In this document: positions 25,767 to 33,908 of the stretch, in pieces | Position numbering within the stretch: position 1 is the first letter of the stretch | Layout of the letters: each line of letters opens with the position of its first letter | DNA from: CADEDH01 sp039201605 | GTDB taxonomy: Bacteria > Actinomycetota > Acidimicrobiia > Acidimicrobiales > SZUA-35 | Assembly (NCBI GenBank): GCA_039201605.1 | Contig: JBCCRO010000004.1 | Coordinates: forward strand, 1-64,000 | Length of the DNA stretch: 64,000 nt | Direction: 5' to 3' | The notes under the pieces: generated by a model | What the model was told of the DNA's origin: nothing | Database searches by the model: none | The model's input: only the letters and a program-made list of their open reading frames with translations | Translations under genes and position numbers: made by a program

Positions 25767-26039
25767 TCAGGCGCCGTTGCTGGCTGCCGGCTCCCCGGCC
25801 TGGTCACGACCGTCGCGCACGAGGTGATTGAGATCGCCGGGCCGAAGGGCTGCGCCATTGAGGAAGTCTTCCAGATCGGTGCGCTTGATCCGGTACACCC
25901 GACCGATCCGGTAGGCGGCGAGCTTGCCGTCGTTGATGAACCGGTAGATCGTTCGGGTCGTCACCTCCAACTCGGCCGCCGCCGTCTGGACCGACATCCA
26001 GGACGGCGGGTCGGATGATTGCTCAGTTTGTTTCGTCAT
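25767..26039 (-). CDS. Excisionase-type helix-turn-helix protein
   Basis: From ATG 26039 this is a 90-residue protein; GGGAG lies 6 bp upstream, which excludes the longer frame. The core reads MSVQTAAAELEVTTRTIYRFINDGKLAAYRIGRVYRIKRTDLEDFL, a MerR/excisionase-type winged helix. It is followed by a polar tail. Proteins of this type bind DNA either as recombination factors or as small regulators; no recombinase is nearby, so a regulatory role is more likely. It overlaps the preceding membrane protein gene by 17 bp, so it is cotranscribed inside the Tad locus. A distant relative lies at 36261-36500, at the other end of the locus. Confidence 0.78.
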   Translation of the reverse strand: MTKQTEQSSDPPSWMSVQTAAAELEVTTRTIYRFINDGKLAAYRIGRVYRIKRTDLEDFLNGAALRPGDLNHLVRDGRDQAGEPAASNGA

Positions 26040-27060
26040 CGGTACTCCCGGTGGTCTCCAAAGCTCCCTTGAGATCGAACGCCCAGCCCTCGGCCGTGGC
26101 AACGAACGGCACGCTGGCCACCGCCTGGCCCGCCACCTCCAGCGTGGCCACCACGCGGCCTTCGTCGACCATCGTCCACGAGGTCAGCCCGCCGATGGCG
26201 ATGGCCTCCCGCTGGTCGGGGTCGAGCATGGCGACGAGGGCGGGACCGGGCTCGGTGGCGTTCCGCAGTTCGGCCCGGTCGACCAGGATCTCGAACACGC
26301 CGGGGGCGACGAGGGGGTCGGTGACGTCGTCGCCGGCGGCGGCCCGGCCGACCTGGGTGGCGAGGGCGATGCTGTCGTCGCTGACCACCTCGGCGGCGCC
26401 GATCCCGTCGTCGATGCCGACCGAGCTGACGAACAGCGACCAGGTCTGGCGGGCGGCCGCCTCGACGGCCGGAGGTGGCGGCAGGGCGACCTGGCCCGGC
26501 GAGCGCCGGTCGGTCACCGTCCACACCCGGTTCGACCCTTCGAGGAACACGAAGTCGTAGGGATAGGTCTGGGTGCCGGCGTCGCTGGTCACGGCCAGAT
26601 CGAGGGAGACGGTGGTGACACCCTGGGCGTCGGTCGACTCGGTCACGTTGCCTGCGGCGAAGGTGACGTCGGATGCCCGGGGGTCGGCCACGTTCGCCTC
26701 GAACATGGCGTACTGCGGCCCGGCCGGATCGAAGGTGGCGCCGAGGGGGGCCAGGTCGCCGGTGCGGGCGTAGTCGGCCCAGGCGTCGATCGCCGAGAGG
26801 GCCTGCTCGGTGGCGGGCATGGCCGTCGGACCGTCGACCGAGGTGCTGGTCACCGTGGTCGAGGTGGTGAGCGGCTCCGGCGTCGGGTCGCTGGTGCGGC
26901 CGAGCAGGAACGCCGCGATCATCAAGGCGGCCAGCCCGCCCAGGATGAGGATGGCGGCGGCCTTGAGCCACGGGGGGATGATGTCCCCGCTGAGGACGCG
27001 AACCGACGAGTCGAGGTCATCGTCGTCGGGTACGTCGATCTGAATGTCCAGATCCGACAT
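26023..27060 (-). CDS. Membrane-anchored exported protein, Tad-locus
   Basis: The 345-residue protein has an acidic cytoplasmic N-terminus (DVPDDDDLDSS), one membrane helix near 32-53, a Thr/Pro linker and an exported part with two similar-looking NTF2-like halves. One runs about 80-180 (AIDAWADYARTGDLAPLGATFD ... VWTVTDRR); the second follows to the end (LTSWTMVDEGRVVATLEVAG ... GWAFDLKG). No enzyme motif is seen. An accessory role at the pilus base or on the surface is inferred from position only. A 107-bp gap before it may hold its own promoter. It is coupled to the HTH gene by overlap. Confidence 0.6.
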   Translation of the reverse strand: MSDLDIQIDVPDDDDLDSSVRVLSGDIIPPWLKAAAILILGGLAALMIAAFLLGRTSDPTPEPLTTSTTVTSTSVDGPTAMPATEQALSAIDAWADYARTGDLAPLGATFDPAGPQYAMFEANVADPRASDVTFAAGNVTESTDAQGVTTVSLDLAVTSDAGTQTYPYDFVFLEGSNRVWTVTDRRSPGQVALPPPPAVEAAARQTWSLFVSSVGIDDGIGAAEVVSDDSIALATQVGRAAAGDDVTDPLVAPGVFEILVDRAELRNATEPGPALVAMLDPDQREAIAIGGLTSWTMVDEGRVVATLEVAGQAVASVPFVATAEGWAFDLKGALETTGSTDDETN

Positions 27061-27167
27061 TGGATGCAGTACTGCCTCTCGAAGAGTCGTAGGAACTCGC
27101 CCGAACCCCAGCCAAAGATTCCGGCCGAAAGCCAGCTAAATCAACGCTATCAGTGCCAAACCTCCAC

Positions 27168-28064
27168 TCATCCGCCTGTTAGTGGTGTACGTACTTCTAT
27201 CACGTCGTACTCCCGAGCAGTAGCCAATGTGGCTTCTCCGAGGTCGACGGTGATGCCGCCAGCGGGCACACCGGGCCCGGTGATGACCGACGAGCCGGCC
27301 CACAGCACCTCGTGGACGATGAACGTCTCGGCCGGCTCGGCGTAGATGTGGAGGGCCGCCGGGGCCGTTGCCGACCCGGGCGTGGTCGCCACGTGGGCGG
27401 TGATACCGGCCCGGTCGGGGGCGCCCATGTCCCATCGGAACTCGACGGCGGCGATGGTGGCGGTGACGGTGTAGCCGTTGAGGGTGATCGTCACCGTGTC
27501 GCCCGTCGGGCCCACATACCACATGTAGGTCTCGAGTCCGGTCAGACCACGGACGAAGGGATCGAGGTTGACGGCGGGCTCGAAGGTGAGGACCTCGCCC
27601 CAGATCTCGCCTGCGGTCGGCAGCGGAGGCGGCAGGGCGGGGACGGCGTCGCCGTCGCCCACGCAGGTCACGAATCCGCTGTCGGTCGGACCGGCCCCCG
27701 GATCGACCAGCTCACCGATCCACAGCAGGCCGGGCTCGGTCGGCGTGATGAGACCGGCCAGGGTGGAGATCTCGCCGATGGCGGCGCCGAGACCCGAGAT
27801 CGGCGACCAGCCTCCCCCACCGGCCGACTCACACGGCACGCCGGTGTTGATCCACACGAAGCGGGGCCCGGGCGGCGACGAGCTGGTGACGGTGTGCCCG
27901 CCGGCGGAGGGCGTCGAGCCACCGCCCACGATCACCACGCACTCGGCACCGTTGCGGTCGAGCCCGGAGCATCCGTTCTGGGCCTCGGCCGGCCCCGCTC
28001 CGGCCACCAGCGAGGCGAGCAGCGCCAGGGCTGCGACGAACAGGAGTGGGCGGCGGCGGTTCAT
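27168..28064 (-). CDS. Secreted protein of unknown function, Tad-locus
   Basis: From ATG 28064 the protein has 298 residues with a clear Sec signal peptide (RRRPLLFVAALALLASLVAGAGPAEA, cut near residue 30). The mature protein is rich in Gly, Pro and beta-forming residues and has Cys pairs near its start (NGCSGLDRNGAECVV). The C-terminal half (DTVTITLNGYTVTATIAAVEFRWDMG, HIYAEPAETFIVHEVLW) looks like an Ig/PKD-type beta sandwich. No sorting motif or membrane tail is present, so it is probably released or pilus-associated. The ATGA overlap with the lipoprotein gene indicates coupling. Not recognised as a named family. Confidence 0.62.
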   Translation of the reverse strand: MNRRRPLLFVAALALLASLVAGAGPAEAQNGCSGLDRNGAECVVIVGGGSTPSAGGHTVTSSSPPGPRFVWINTGVPCESAGGGGWSPISGLGAAIGEISTLAGLITPTEPGLLWIGELVDPGAGPTDSGFVTCVGDGDAVPALPPPLPTAGEIWGEVLTFEPAVNLDPFVRGLTGLETYMWYVGPTGDTVTITLNGYTVTATIAAVEFRWDMGAPDRAGITAHVATTPGSATAPAALHIYAEPAETFIVHEVLWAGSSVITGPGVPAGGITVDLGEATLATAREYDVIEVRTPLTGG

Positions 28065-28762
28065 TGGTCGTCCTCCGTGGAGGGTGCTGGGGAGTCCTCC
28101 GGAGGGAGTAGCTCCACGATCGAGTGTATTCGCCAGGGCCGATCCCTGTCGTCCGGTGTCGCTGGACCGAGGCTGAACAGGCCGCGGAGCCGGCCACCGG
28201 GCAGGGTGTTGACGACCCCGTCGTCGTCGAGGCGGCGGATGACGGCCTGCTCGGTGACCAGGGTGACCTCGAGCTCCACGATCCAGCCCACCTCGCGGGC
28301 CACCACCACCGATTCGAGGACGGGCAGCGGCTCGTCGATGTACACGCCTTCGGCCAGGGCCTCCTGCTCGAAGGCGAGGGCGGTCGACTCGGCCCACCGG
28401 GGATCGTAGATATCGGCCACGTCGTAGCGACCGGGATAGCGGGAGGCCAGCCAGCTCCGGGCCCGGAGGTCGGCCACAATCGGAATCCACTCGGGGTCGC
28501 CGACGGCCCCCTCGGCCAGTTGGTCGCCGAGGACGACGGGGTCGGTGATGTCGCCGTCGCGCACCCGCGGCGGTGTCGCCTCCTCGGCGGCGGTCGACAC
28601 CGTCGACGCCTCGGTGGCCGCAGGCGCCGCCGGGTCGTCGTCGGGCGGTGTCGCCTCCTCGGCGGCCGAACCGGTGCACCCCGCCACCAGGCCCCCGGCC
28701 AGCAGCAGGGGCCAGAAGCCCCGCAGTCCGGGCCAGGTCCGGTCGCGCACGGACCCGGTCAC
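28061..28762 (-). CDS. Lipoprotein, Tad-locus
   Basis: The 233-residue protein starts at GTG 28762, overlapping the TadG-like stop by GTGA. A lipobox is clear: LLLAGGLVAGC, with Val-Ala-Gly before the Cys. A low-complexity linker with two near-identical segments (TAAEEATPP and SAAEEATPP) follows. The main domain, from about 90, has VLESVVVAREVGWIVELEVTLVTEQAVIRRLDD and ends WRIHSIVELLPPED, again an NTF2-like strand pattern. It could help anchor the pilus machine on the outer face of the membrane. No family recognised. Confidence 0.6.
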   Translation of the reverse strand: MTGSVRDRTWPGLRGFWPLLLAGGLVAGCTGSAAEEATPPDDDPAAPAATEASTVSTAAEEATPPRVRDGDITDPVVLGDQLAEGAVGDPEWIPIVADLRARSWLASRYPGRYDVADIYDPRWAESTALAFEQEALAEGVYIDEPLPVLESVVVAREVGWIVELEVTLVTEQAVIRRLDDDGVVNTLPGGRLRGLFSLGPATPDDRDRPWRIHSIVELLPPEDSPAPSTEDDQ

Positions 28763-29334
28763 GGTTCCCCGATCCGGGGCGCGGCCGAGGCGCTGACGCC
28801 GACGTCGAGCGGGGCCTCGCCGCTGAGGAAGATCTGGACGAGGGTGAAGGGCACCTCGGCCGTCAGCTCGACGGAGACCTCCTGGGTGGTCGGGTCGACC
28901 GACACGACGATGGTGTCGATCAGGTCGGCCTCGCCCTGGGCGGCCAGGGTCTGGCGGGCCAGCGCGTCGGCCAGGGCGGGATCGACCACCACCTCCCCCG
29001 TCGTGCGGAACACGTCGGTGTCGACGCCGTTGGCCCCGGCGGCGGCCGCCGCCTCGGCCTGCTCCATCAGGCCCCTGCGGATGCCGACGCCCCGCCACAG
29101 GTCGAGGCCGAACCCGGCGATGAACAGGACCGACAGCGACCAGTACAGGACCCACAGCGAAACGCTGCCCCGTTCGCGGGCCCGCTCGTGCCCTCCGGGC
29201 CGGCGCCCCGGGCCCGACCGCGCCGCAGCGGATGCGCAGCCGGCGCTCGCCCCAGTGACGCCGCCGTCGACGGCGCCGCCCTCGGCCGGCTCGGCGCCGA
29301 CGGGCGCATCGAGGTGCGTGGCGACCTCAGTCAC
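28759..29334 (-). CDS. TadG-like minor pilin/pilus protein
   Basis: The 191-residue protein has a long Pro/Ala-rich cytoplasmic N-terminus, then ERGSVSLWVLYWSLSVLFIAGFGLDL, a prepilin-type Gly plus hydrophobic helix, followed by a short exported region (IRRGLMEQAEAAAAAGANGVD). The alternating VSVDPTTQEVSVELTAEVPF strands match TadG-like proteins but it lacks the large TadG C-terminal domain. It is probably processed or anchored by the Tad machinery. ATG 29334 overlaps the TadE-like gene by 8 bp. Confidence 0.65.
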   Translation of the reverse strand: MTEVATHLDAPVGAEPAEGGAVDGGVTGASAGCASAAARSGPGRRPGGHERARERGSVSLWVLYWSLSVLFIAGFGLDLWRGVGIRRGLMEQAEAAAAAGANGVDTDVFRTTGEVVVDPALADALARQTLAAQGEADLIDTIVVSVDPTTQEVSVELTAEVPFTLVQIFLSGEAPLDVGVSASAAPRIGEP

Positions 29335-29893
29335 CGAGCCCCCGATAGTCCTCGATCCGCTGGGTGCTCGACGTCGTCCAGTCGGTGGGGGCCCACGAGC
29401 CGGCCCCGGGTACGTCGAGGGCGGGCATCGACATGGTCACGGTGACGGTGACCTCCTCACCCCAGTCCCAGTCGGTTGCGTCGACCCGCACGGTGAACTG
29501 GTCGGCCGGTACGCCGTAGTTGGTCGCCACCTGCGAGGCGACCCGGTTGGCCTCGGCCACCGCCTCGGGGTAGGTGTCGGCCAGGACGGCGGCCCTCGCC
29601 CCCTCCGACGCGCTGGCCCGGGCCACCTGCTGGCGCTCCGGCCAACGGGAGGCACCGGCCCCGATCAGCACCACCGGTATCAGCAGGAACACCATGGCGG
29701 CGATCCACTCGACCGCCACGAACCCCCGCTCGGTGCGAGCCCCGGTCCGCCGGTCGCCCCGGCGTCGGGGGCCGTCGGCCTGCGGCGTCGACGCCGCCCC
29801 GGCGCCGGAATCCCTGTCGGCCTCGATGCCGAGGCCGACGCCCGCCGGGTCGACGGCAGCGCTCTCGACGGGCGGCCGATCACGGGAGCTCAA
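29327..29893 (-). CDS. TadE-like pseudopilin
   Basis: The 188-residue protein has an unusually long, polar, disordered leader of about 55 residues, then RTERGFVAVEWIAAMVFLLIPVVLIG. This is a textbook prepilin site: Gly before Phe, Glu at +5, then a hydrophobic helix. The exported part (ASASEGARAAVLADTYPEAVAEANRVA) matches TadE proteins, minor pilins of Flp pili. The 14-bp overlap with the preceding gene and 8-bp overlap with the next place it in the operon. Confidence 0.75.
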   Translation of the reverse strand: MSSRDRPPVESAAVDPAGVGLGIEADRDSGAGAASTPQADGPRRRGDRRTGARTERGFVAVEWIAAMVFLLIPVVLIGAGASRWPERQQVARASASEGARAAVLADTYPEAVAEANRVASQVATNYGVPADQFTVRVDATDWDWGEEVTVTVTMSMPALDVPGAGSWAPTDWTTSSTQRIEDYRGLGD

Positions 29894-30281
29894 GGTCGTC
29901 CTCCAGCTCCTTGGTGACCACCGACGAGGTGGTGAAGTTGGCGTCCGGAATCGGGGGCAGGCCGGTGAGGGTGGCCGTTGCCGTCACCTCGATCGTCGTG
30001 CCCTGGTCGACGCAGGAGATCGTCACCCCGCTGGCCAGCGAGCCGCCGAGCAGGTCGCCCAGTACGTCGTCGGCGGCCAGGAAGCAGTCGTCGACAGTGC
30101 CGCCGTTGACCGCCCAGGCCCGCGCCCCCTCGTCGGTGGCCTGGCGGATGACGGCCTGGGCGTACCGCTGCACGAACAGGTTGGCGAACGCGGTGACCAG
30201 CACCAGGGTCACCGCCATCACCCAGATGGACGCGGCCACGCTGAAACCGGCTTCGACGGGCTCGTCCTCCGCCGGTTCCAC
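29880..30281 (-). CDS. TadE-like pilus protein
   Basis: The start is GTG 30281, chosen because GGAGGG lies 7 bp upstream and because the longer frame to 30497 runs antisense-like through the flp gene. This gives 133 residues. AGFSVAASIWVMAVTLVLVTAFANLF provides a prepilin-like Gly-Phe and hydrophobic helix but lacks the Glu at +5. The exported part begins QRYAQAVIRQATDEGARAWAV, the TadE-typical helix. Two Cys later in the chain could form a disulfide. Confidence 0.68.
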   Translation of the reverse strand: MEPAEDEPVEAGFSVAASIWVMAVTLVLVTAFANLFVQRYAQAVIRQATDEGARAWAVNGGTVDDCFLAADDVLGDLLGGSLASGVTISCVDQGTTIEVTATATLTGLPPIPDANFTTSSVVTKELEDDLELP

Positions 30282-30324
30282 TGCGTGGCCCTCCGACGTC
30301 GAGAGGCCCACCGCTCGGTGTGGA

Positions 30325-30537
30325 TCAGAGGCCGAGTTCGGCCCGTATGCGGGTGACGACGTCGACGCCGAGCGCCTCCAGCGCGGTGGCGAAGGCGGCG
30401 GCCACGACCAGACCGAGCAGGGCGATACCCATCGACTGGGCGATCTCGAAGCCGTCCTCGGCCCGGTCCCGGCGCGGCCGGTGGACGGTCTCGACATAGA
30501 GCCGAAGGGCGGCTCTGTGGCTATTGGTGACTGACAT
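30325..30537 (-). CDS. flp: Flp-type pilin
   Basis: The 70-residue protein has a basic leader, then AEDGFEIAQSMGIALLGLVVAAAFATALEALG. The Gly-Phe junction, short length and single helix are those of Flp major pilins. Position +5 is Gln rather than the usual Glu, and no Tyr follows. AGGGAGAG lies just before ATG 30537. It is followed by a 44-bp gap before the first TadE-like gene and preceded by 56 bp after tadC. Flp subunits form the pilus fibre after cleavage by the A24 peptidase. Confidence 0.72.
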   Translation of the reverse strand: MSVTNSHRAALRLYVETVHRPRRDRAEDGFEIAQSMGIALLGLVVAAAFATALEALGVDVVTRIRAELGL

Positions 30538-30593
30538 GACTCTCCCTTGACAGCGGTTTGGAGAATGGAGGGCCCGGTAGGTGCGCGGGGTTG

Positions 30594-31547
30594 CTAGTTC
30601 CCGAACACGAACCGGGGTATGGGGGCGACGACATAGAGGAAGACGACGGGGGCCATCACGACGAGGGTGGGGACGATCATGGCGCCGCGACGGCGGGTGC
30701 CGAGGCGCTCGACCTCCTCCCGTCGCTCCGCCCGCAGGGTGTTGGCCACCGTCATCAGCGACTCGGAGACATCGGCACCCTGCTGCGAGGCCTCACCCAG
30801 GATGCGGTAGATGCGGCCGGCGGCGGGCTCCGGAGTCTCGTTGGACAGGCGCTCCATGGCCTGGGCCAGGGTGAGGCCGCCGGCGACCCACGTCTGGGCC
30901 TCCTTCAACTCGTCCACCACCGGGCCCCTCCCCCGGTCGGTGACCTGGCGGATGGCCATGGCCGGGGTGTGGTTGGCCCGCACGAGCATGGCCAGCAGGT
31001 GGGAGATGGTGTAGAGCTCGAGGCGCATGGTGCGGGTGCGTTCCTCGATGGCCTTGTTGATCTTGCTGCGCGACGAGGTGAAACCCCAGCCGATGCCGAG
31101 GGCCACGCCGACCACGGTCCAGAAACTGGCGTTGCCCCACACCGCGCCGAGCCACAGGCCGCCGAGCACGCCGCCCACCGTGCCCATGAGGGCGCGGCCG
31201 GCCTGGGAGATCCGGTACTCCCGGGGCGAGATGTGGGCCAGCCCGGCGTGGCGGAGACGGCTGGCGACCGTCTCCTCGTCGCCCGAGTCGACCAGGCGGG
31301 CCACCAGCTGGGCGAAACCCTCGACGATGGGGTGGAAGATGCGACGGACGGGACCGAAGTCGGCGGTGGAGTCGATGGCGAGGGCGGCGTTGACGTCGGC
31401 CCGCTGACCGAGCCGGGTCCGCCGCAGCTGGACATACGGGCGCAGGCGGTTCTCCAGGGCGGGCGGGGTGCGGATGAGGAGTCCAACGATGCCGGCGGCC
31501 ACGTAGGCGGCGAGCAGCCCGATCAGCAGGACCCGGGTGTCGATCAT
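30594..31547 (-). CDS. tadC: TadC-like pilus membrane platform protein
   Basis: From ATG 31547 the protein has 317 residues. It contains a T2SSF/GspF domain: two helices near 110-150, then a cytoplasmic segment (ELYTISHLLAMLVRANHTPAMAIRQV ... ILGEASQQGADVSESLMTVANTLR) and a C-terminal helix VPTLVVMAPVVFLYVVAPI. TadC works with TadB as the inner-membrane platform on which the TadA motor acts. The ATGA overlap with tadB shows coupling. The longer frame reported to 32303 is an antisense-like extension and was discarded. Confidence 0.85.
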   Translation of the reverse strand: MIDTRVLLIGLLAAYVAAGIVGLLIRTPPALENRLRPYVQLRRTRLGQRADVNAALAIDSTADFGPVRRIFHPIVEGFAQLVARLVDSGDEETVASRLRHAGLAHISPREYRISQAGRALMGTVGGVLGGLWLGAVWGNASFWTVVGVALGIGWGFTSSRSKINKAIEERTRTMRLELYTISHLLAMLVRANHTPAMAIRQVTDRGRGPVVDELKEAQTWVAGGLTLAQAMERLSNETPEPAAGRIYRILGEASQQGADVSESLMTVANTLRAERREEVERLGTRRRGAMIVPTLVVMAPVVFLYVVAPIPRFVFGN

Positions 31548-32443
31548 CGATCCCCTCCCCGGTCGGCGGCGAACACCCGGGGTTCCTCGGGGAGCCGGGC
31601 CAGCTGGGTGACGATGAACATCCCGAACAGGCTCAGGCAGGTGCCGACGATGATCACGGCGATACCGGCGCCGGAGGAGTAGAAGTCGCGCCCGGGGCCG
31701 GGCCGATAGGTCAGGATGATCAGGAACAGGAACGGCAGGATGAACACCGCCCGGGCGTTGAGCCGCTGTTCCAGCTGAGCCGTCTCCACCCGGTCGAGCA
31801 CCTGGAGATCCTCGACGGTCGATCGGGAGAGGTCGTCCATGATGTCGATCACCACCGCGGGGCCCTGCTCGAAGGCGAGGAGCAGATCCTCGATCACCCG
31901 GTCCGACACCGGGTCGGCCAGTTCCTCCCGGATCACCTCCAGGGCGGTGGCCGAGTCGAGGGTGAAGCTGAGGCTGGAGTAGCGGGCGAACACCGGGCGC
32001 AGCTGCACCGGGCCGGTGGTGGCCAGGGCCAGCAGTGCCTGGTGGAGTGACATCGACGACGACACCGAGGCGATGATCGACCGCAGTGCCTCGGGCCACG
32101 CCTCCAGCCGCTGGCGGGCCAGTCGGCGGCGCTGCTGGGCGAAGTAGAACCGGGGCACGAATCCGATGACGACCGCCGGGATCAGGGCGACGAGGACCAC
32201 CGACGTCAGCAGCCACAGGAAGAAGAACGTCAGCGCCGCTCCCAGCAGGGAGCTTGCCCAGAACTGCAGCGGCGTGACCCCGAGGCCCGCCTGGTTGAGC
32301 CACTCCTGGCGCTTGACCCGGGAACGTCGTCGGCTGGGGCCGGCCAGCGGGGTGAACCGCAGTCGCTCCGGGGTGTAGCCGATGGCGTAGCCGACGGCGA
32401 AGTACACGAAGACGGACGAGAGCAGGCCGGCCAGGAGGTCCAC
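31544..32443 (-). CDS. tadB: TadB-like pilus membrane platform protein
   Basis: The 299-residue protein has an N-terminal helix, two further helices near 65-105, a cytoplasmic T2SSF domain (LEAWPEALRSIIASVSSSMSLHQALLALA) and two C-terminal helices. The layout is that of TadB. The protein is one base from tadA (stop at 32445) and overlaps tadC by ATGA, so the motor and platform genes are translated together. Confidence 0.85.
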   Translation of the reverse strand: MDLLAGLLSSVFVYFAVGYAIGYTPERLRFTPLAGPSRRRSRVKRQEWLNQAGLGVTPLQFWASSLLGAALTFFFLWLLTSVVLVALIPAVVIGFVPRFYFAQQRRRLARQRLEAWPEALRSIIASVSSSMSLHQALLALATTGPVQLRPVFARYSSLSFTLDSATALEVIREELADPVSDRVIEDLLLAFEQGPAVVIDIMDDLSRSTVEDLQVLDRVETAQLEQRLNARAVFILPFLFLIILTYRPGPGRDFYSSGAGIAVIIVGTCLSLFGMFIVTQLARLPEEPRVFAADRGGDR

Positions 32444-32444
32444 G

Positions 32445-33908
32445 TCAGCCTCGCTCCGTGCTCAGGTTGACGTCGGGAACCACCGGCACCGGGTAGGGGT
32501 TGCGGCGCCGGGGGCGGCTCGGTGGTCGGGGCGCCACCGCCTGATCGGCGGTCGGATCGTTGATCGGCACCACGTTGGCCGGCGAGCCCCGCAGCAGGTC
32601 GGCGGTCGAGGAGTCGTAGCGCTTCAGGATCGAGTCGAGACGGGCCACCGTGGTGTCGGGCGGGTCGGCCTCGGTCCACTTGAGCGGCTCGCCGATCCGG
32701 TCCCGCACGAACAGCGGCTGGAGGAGGAAGTCCTCCCCGGCGGCGTTGGGCATCAGCGACGACACCTCGAGCACCTGGCGGCGGATGGGGGCGCCGCCCT
32801 GTTCCTCGAACGCCAGCTCCTCGCGGTCGACGAACACCACGAGATGGAACATGCGCTGGAAGGTGGACTGGACCTGGCGGGGGGCGACGTTGTCGCCGGC
32901 CATGATGGCGGTGTCGCGCAGGGCGGCCAGGGCGTCGTAGGGGTTGTTGGCGTGCACGGTGGCGATCACCCCGCAGCCGGCGTTGCCCGCCCGGACCAGC
33001 TCGAAGGCCTCCGAGCCTCGGACCTCGCCGACCACGAGCAGATCGGGGCGCATGCCGAGGCAGATCTTGACCAGATCACGCAGGCTGACCTCGGCCGACA
33101 CGTCGCCGTCGGCCCCCGCCGGTCGGGTCTGGTAGTAGCTGCCGGCCATGACCGGGGCCGACAGCTCCCGGATCTCCTCCACGCACCGCACCACCATGGT
33201 CGGCGGCACGGCCCGCAGGAGGGCGTTGAGCAGGGTGGTCTTGCCGGCGCCGGGGCGGCCGCACACCAGGATGCCGAGACCGGAGCGAACGGCGGCCCAC
33301 AGCAGCTCGGCCAGCCGCTGGTCCATAGAGTCGCGGGCGACGAGGAGCGACAGCGTCTCGTTGCGCATCGTGTATTTCCGGATCGTGACCGAGAGTTGGT
33401 CGGCGATCGGGGGGATGACGGCTCCGAGGCGCACGGTGCCGTCGAGCACCCGGGCCTGGACCATCGGGTCCCGTTCGGTGATCTCCCGGCCGCTGTCCTG
33501 CAGGAGACGGCGGACGACGGCGAGATTCTCGTCGGCCATGGTGACGTCGTTGACGCCCCGCATGTAGCCGCCACCGTCGATGTAGAAGATGTCGTCGCCC
33601 TCGATGAAGATCTCCTCCACCCCGGGGTCGGCCAACGGCACGGTGAGGGGGCCGTACTCGAGCACGTAGCGCACGATGCGCTCGGCCATCTCCTCGGGGC
33701 GGACGAGCAGTTCCTTGCCGTCGAGACCCTTGCGGGCCACCGATTGCCACTGCTCGATGGCGCCGAGGACGAAGTCGCGCACCCCGTTGGGGTCGGTCTC
33801 GGGATCGAGGCGGGCGTTCTTGATGCCTTCGGTCACCTCGTTTCGGAGCTGCTCGTAGGGCGAGAGGCGCCGGTGGGACTGACGGCGGCGGGTTGGGGTG
33901 TCGGTCAT
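32445..33908 (-). CDS. tadA: TadA/CpaF pilus assembly ATPase
   Basis: From ATG 33908 the protein has 487 residues. It is a GspE/VirB11-superfamily hexameric ATPase. Visible motifs: GRPGAGKTTLLNALL (Walker A, near 226), EIRELSAPV (Asp box region), LRDLVKICLGMRPDLLVVGEVRGSEAF (Walker B with Glu) and ATVHANNP (His box). The N-terminal domain ends before FIEGDDIFYIDGGGYMRG, and TIRKYTMR precedes the core. It powers Flp pilus assembly. The ATGA overlap with tadZ fixes the start. Confidence 0.93.
   Translation of the reverse strand: MTDTPTRRRQSHRRLSPYEQLRNEVTEGIKNARLDPETDPNGVRDFVLGAIEQWQSVARKGLDGKELLVRPEEMAERIVRYVLEYGPLTVPLADPGVEEIFIEGDDIFYIDGGGYMRGVNDVTMADENLAVVRRLLQDSGREITERDPMVQARVLDGTVRLGAVIPPIADQLSVTIRKYTMRNETLSLLVARDSMDQRLAELLWAAVRSGLGILVCGRPGAGKTTLLNALLRAVPPTMVVRCVEEIRELSAPVMAGSYYQTRPAGADGDVSAEVSLRDLVKICLGMRPDLLVVGEVRGSEAFELVRAGNAGCGVIATVHANNPYDALAALRDTAIMAGDNVAPRQVQSTFQRMFHLVVFVDREELAFEEQGGAPIRRQVLEVSSLMPNAAGEDFLLQPLFVRDRIGEPLKWTEADPPDTTVARLDSILKRYDSSTADLLRGSPANVVPINDPTADQAVAPRPPSRPRRRNPYPVPVVPDVNLSTERG

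Noticed and set aside
28124..29917. Plus-strand frame of nearly 600 codons over the Tad lipoprotein and TadE/G-like genes
   Set aside because: Antisense shadow; the minus strand has overlapping genes with signal peptides, lipobox and prepilin motifs.
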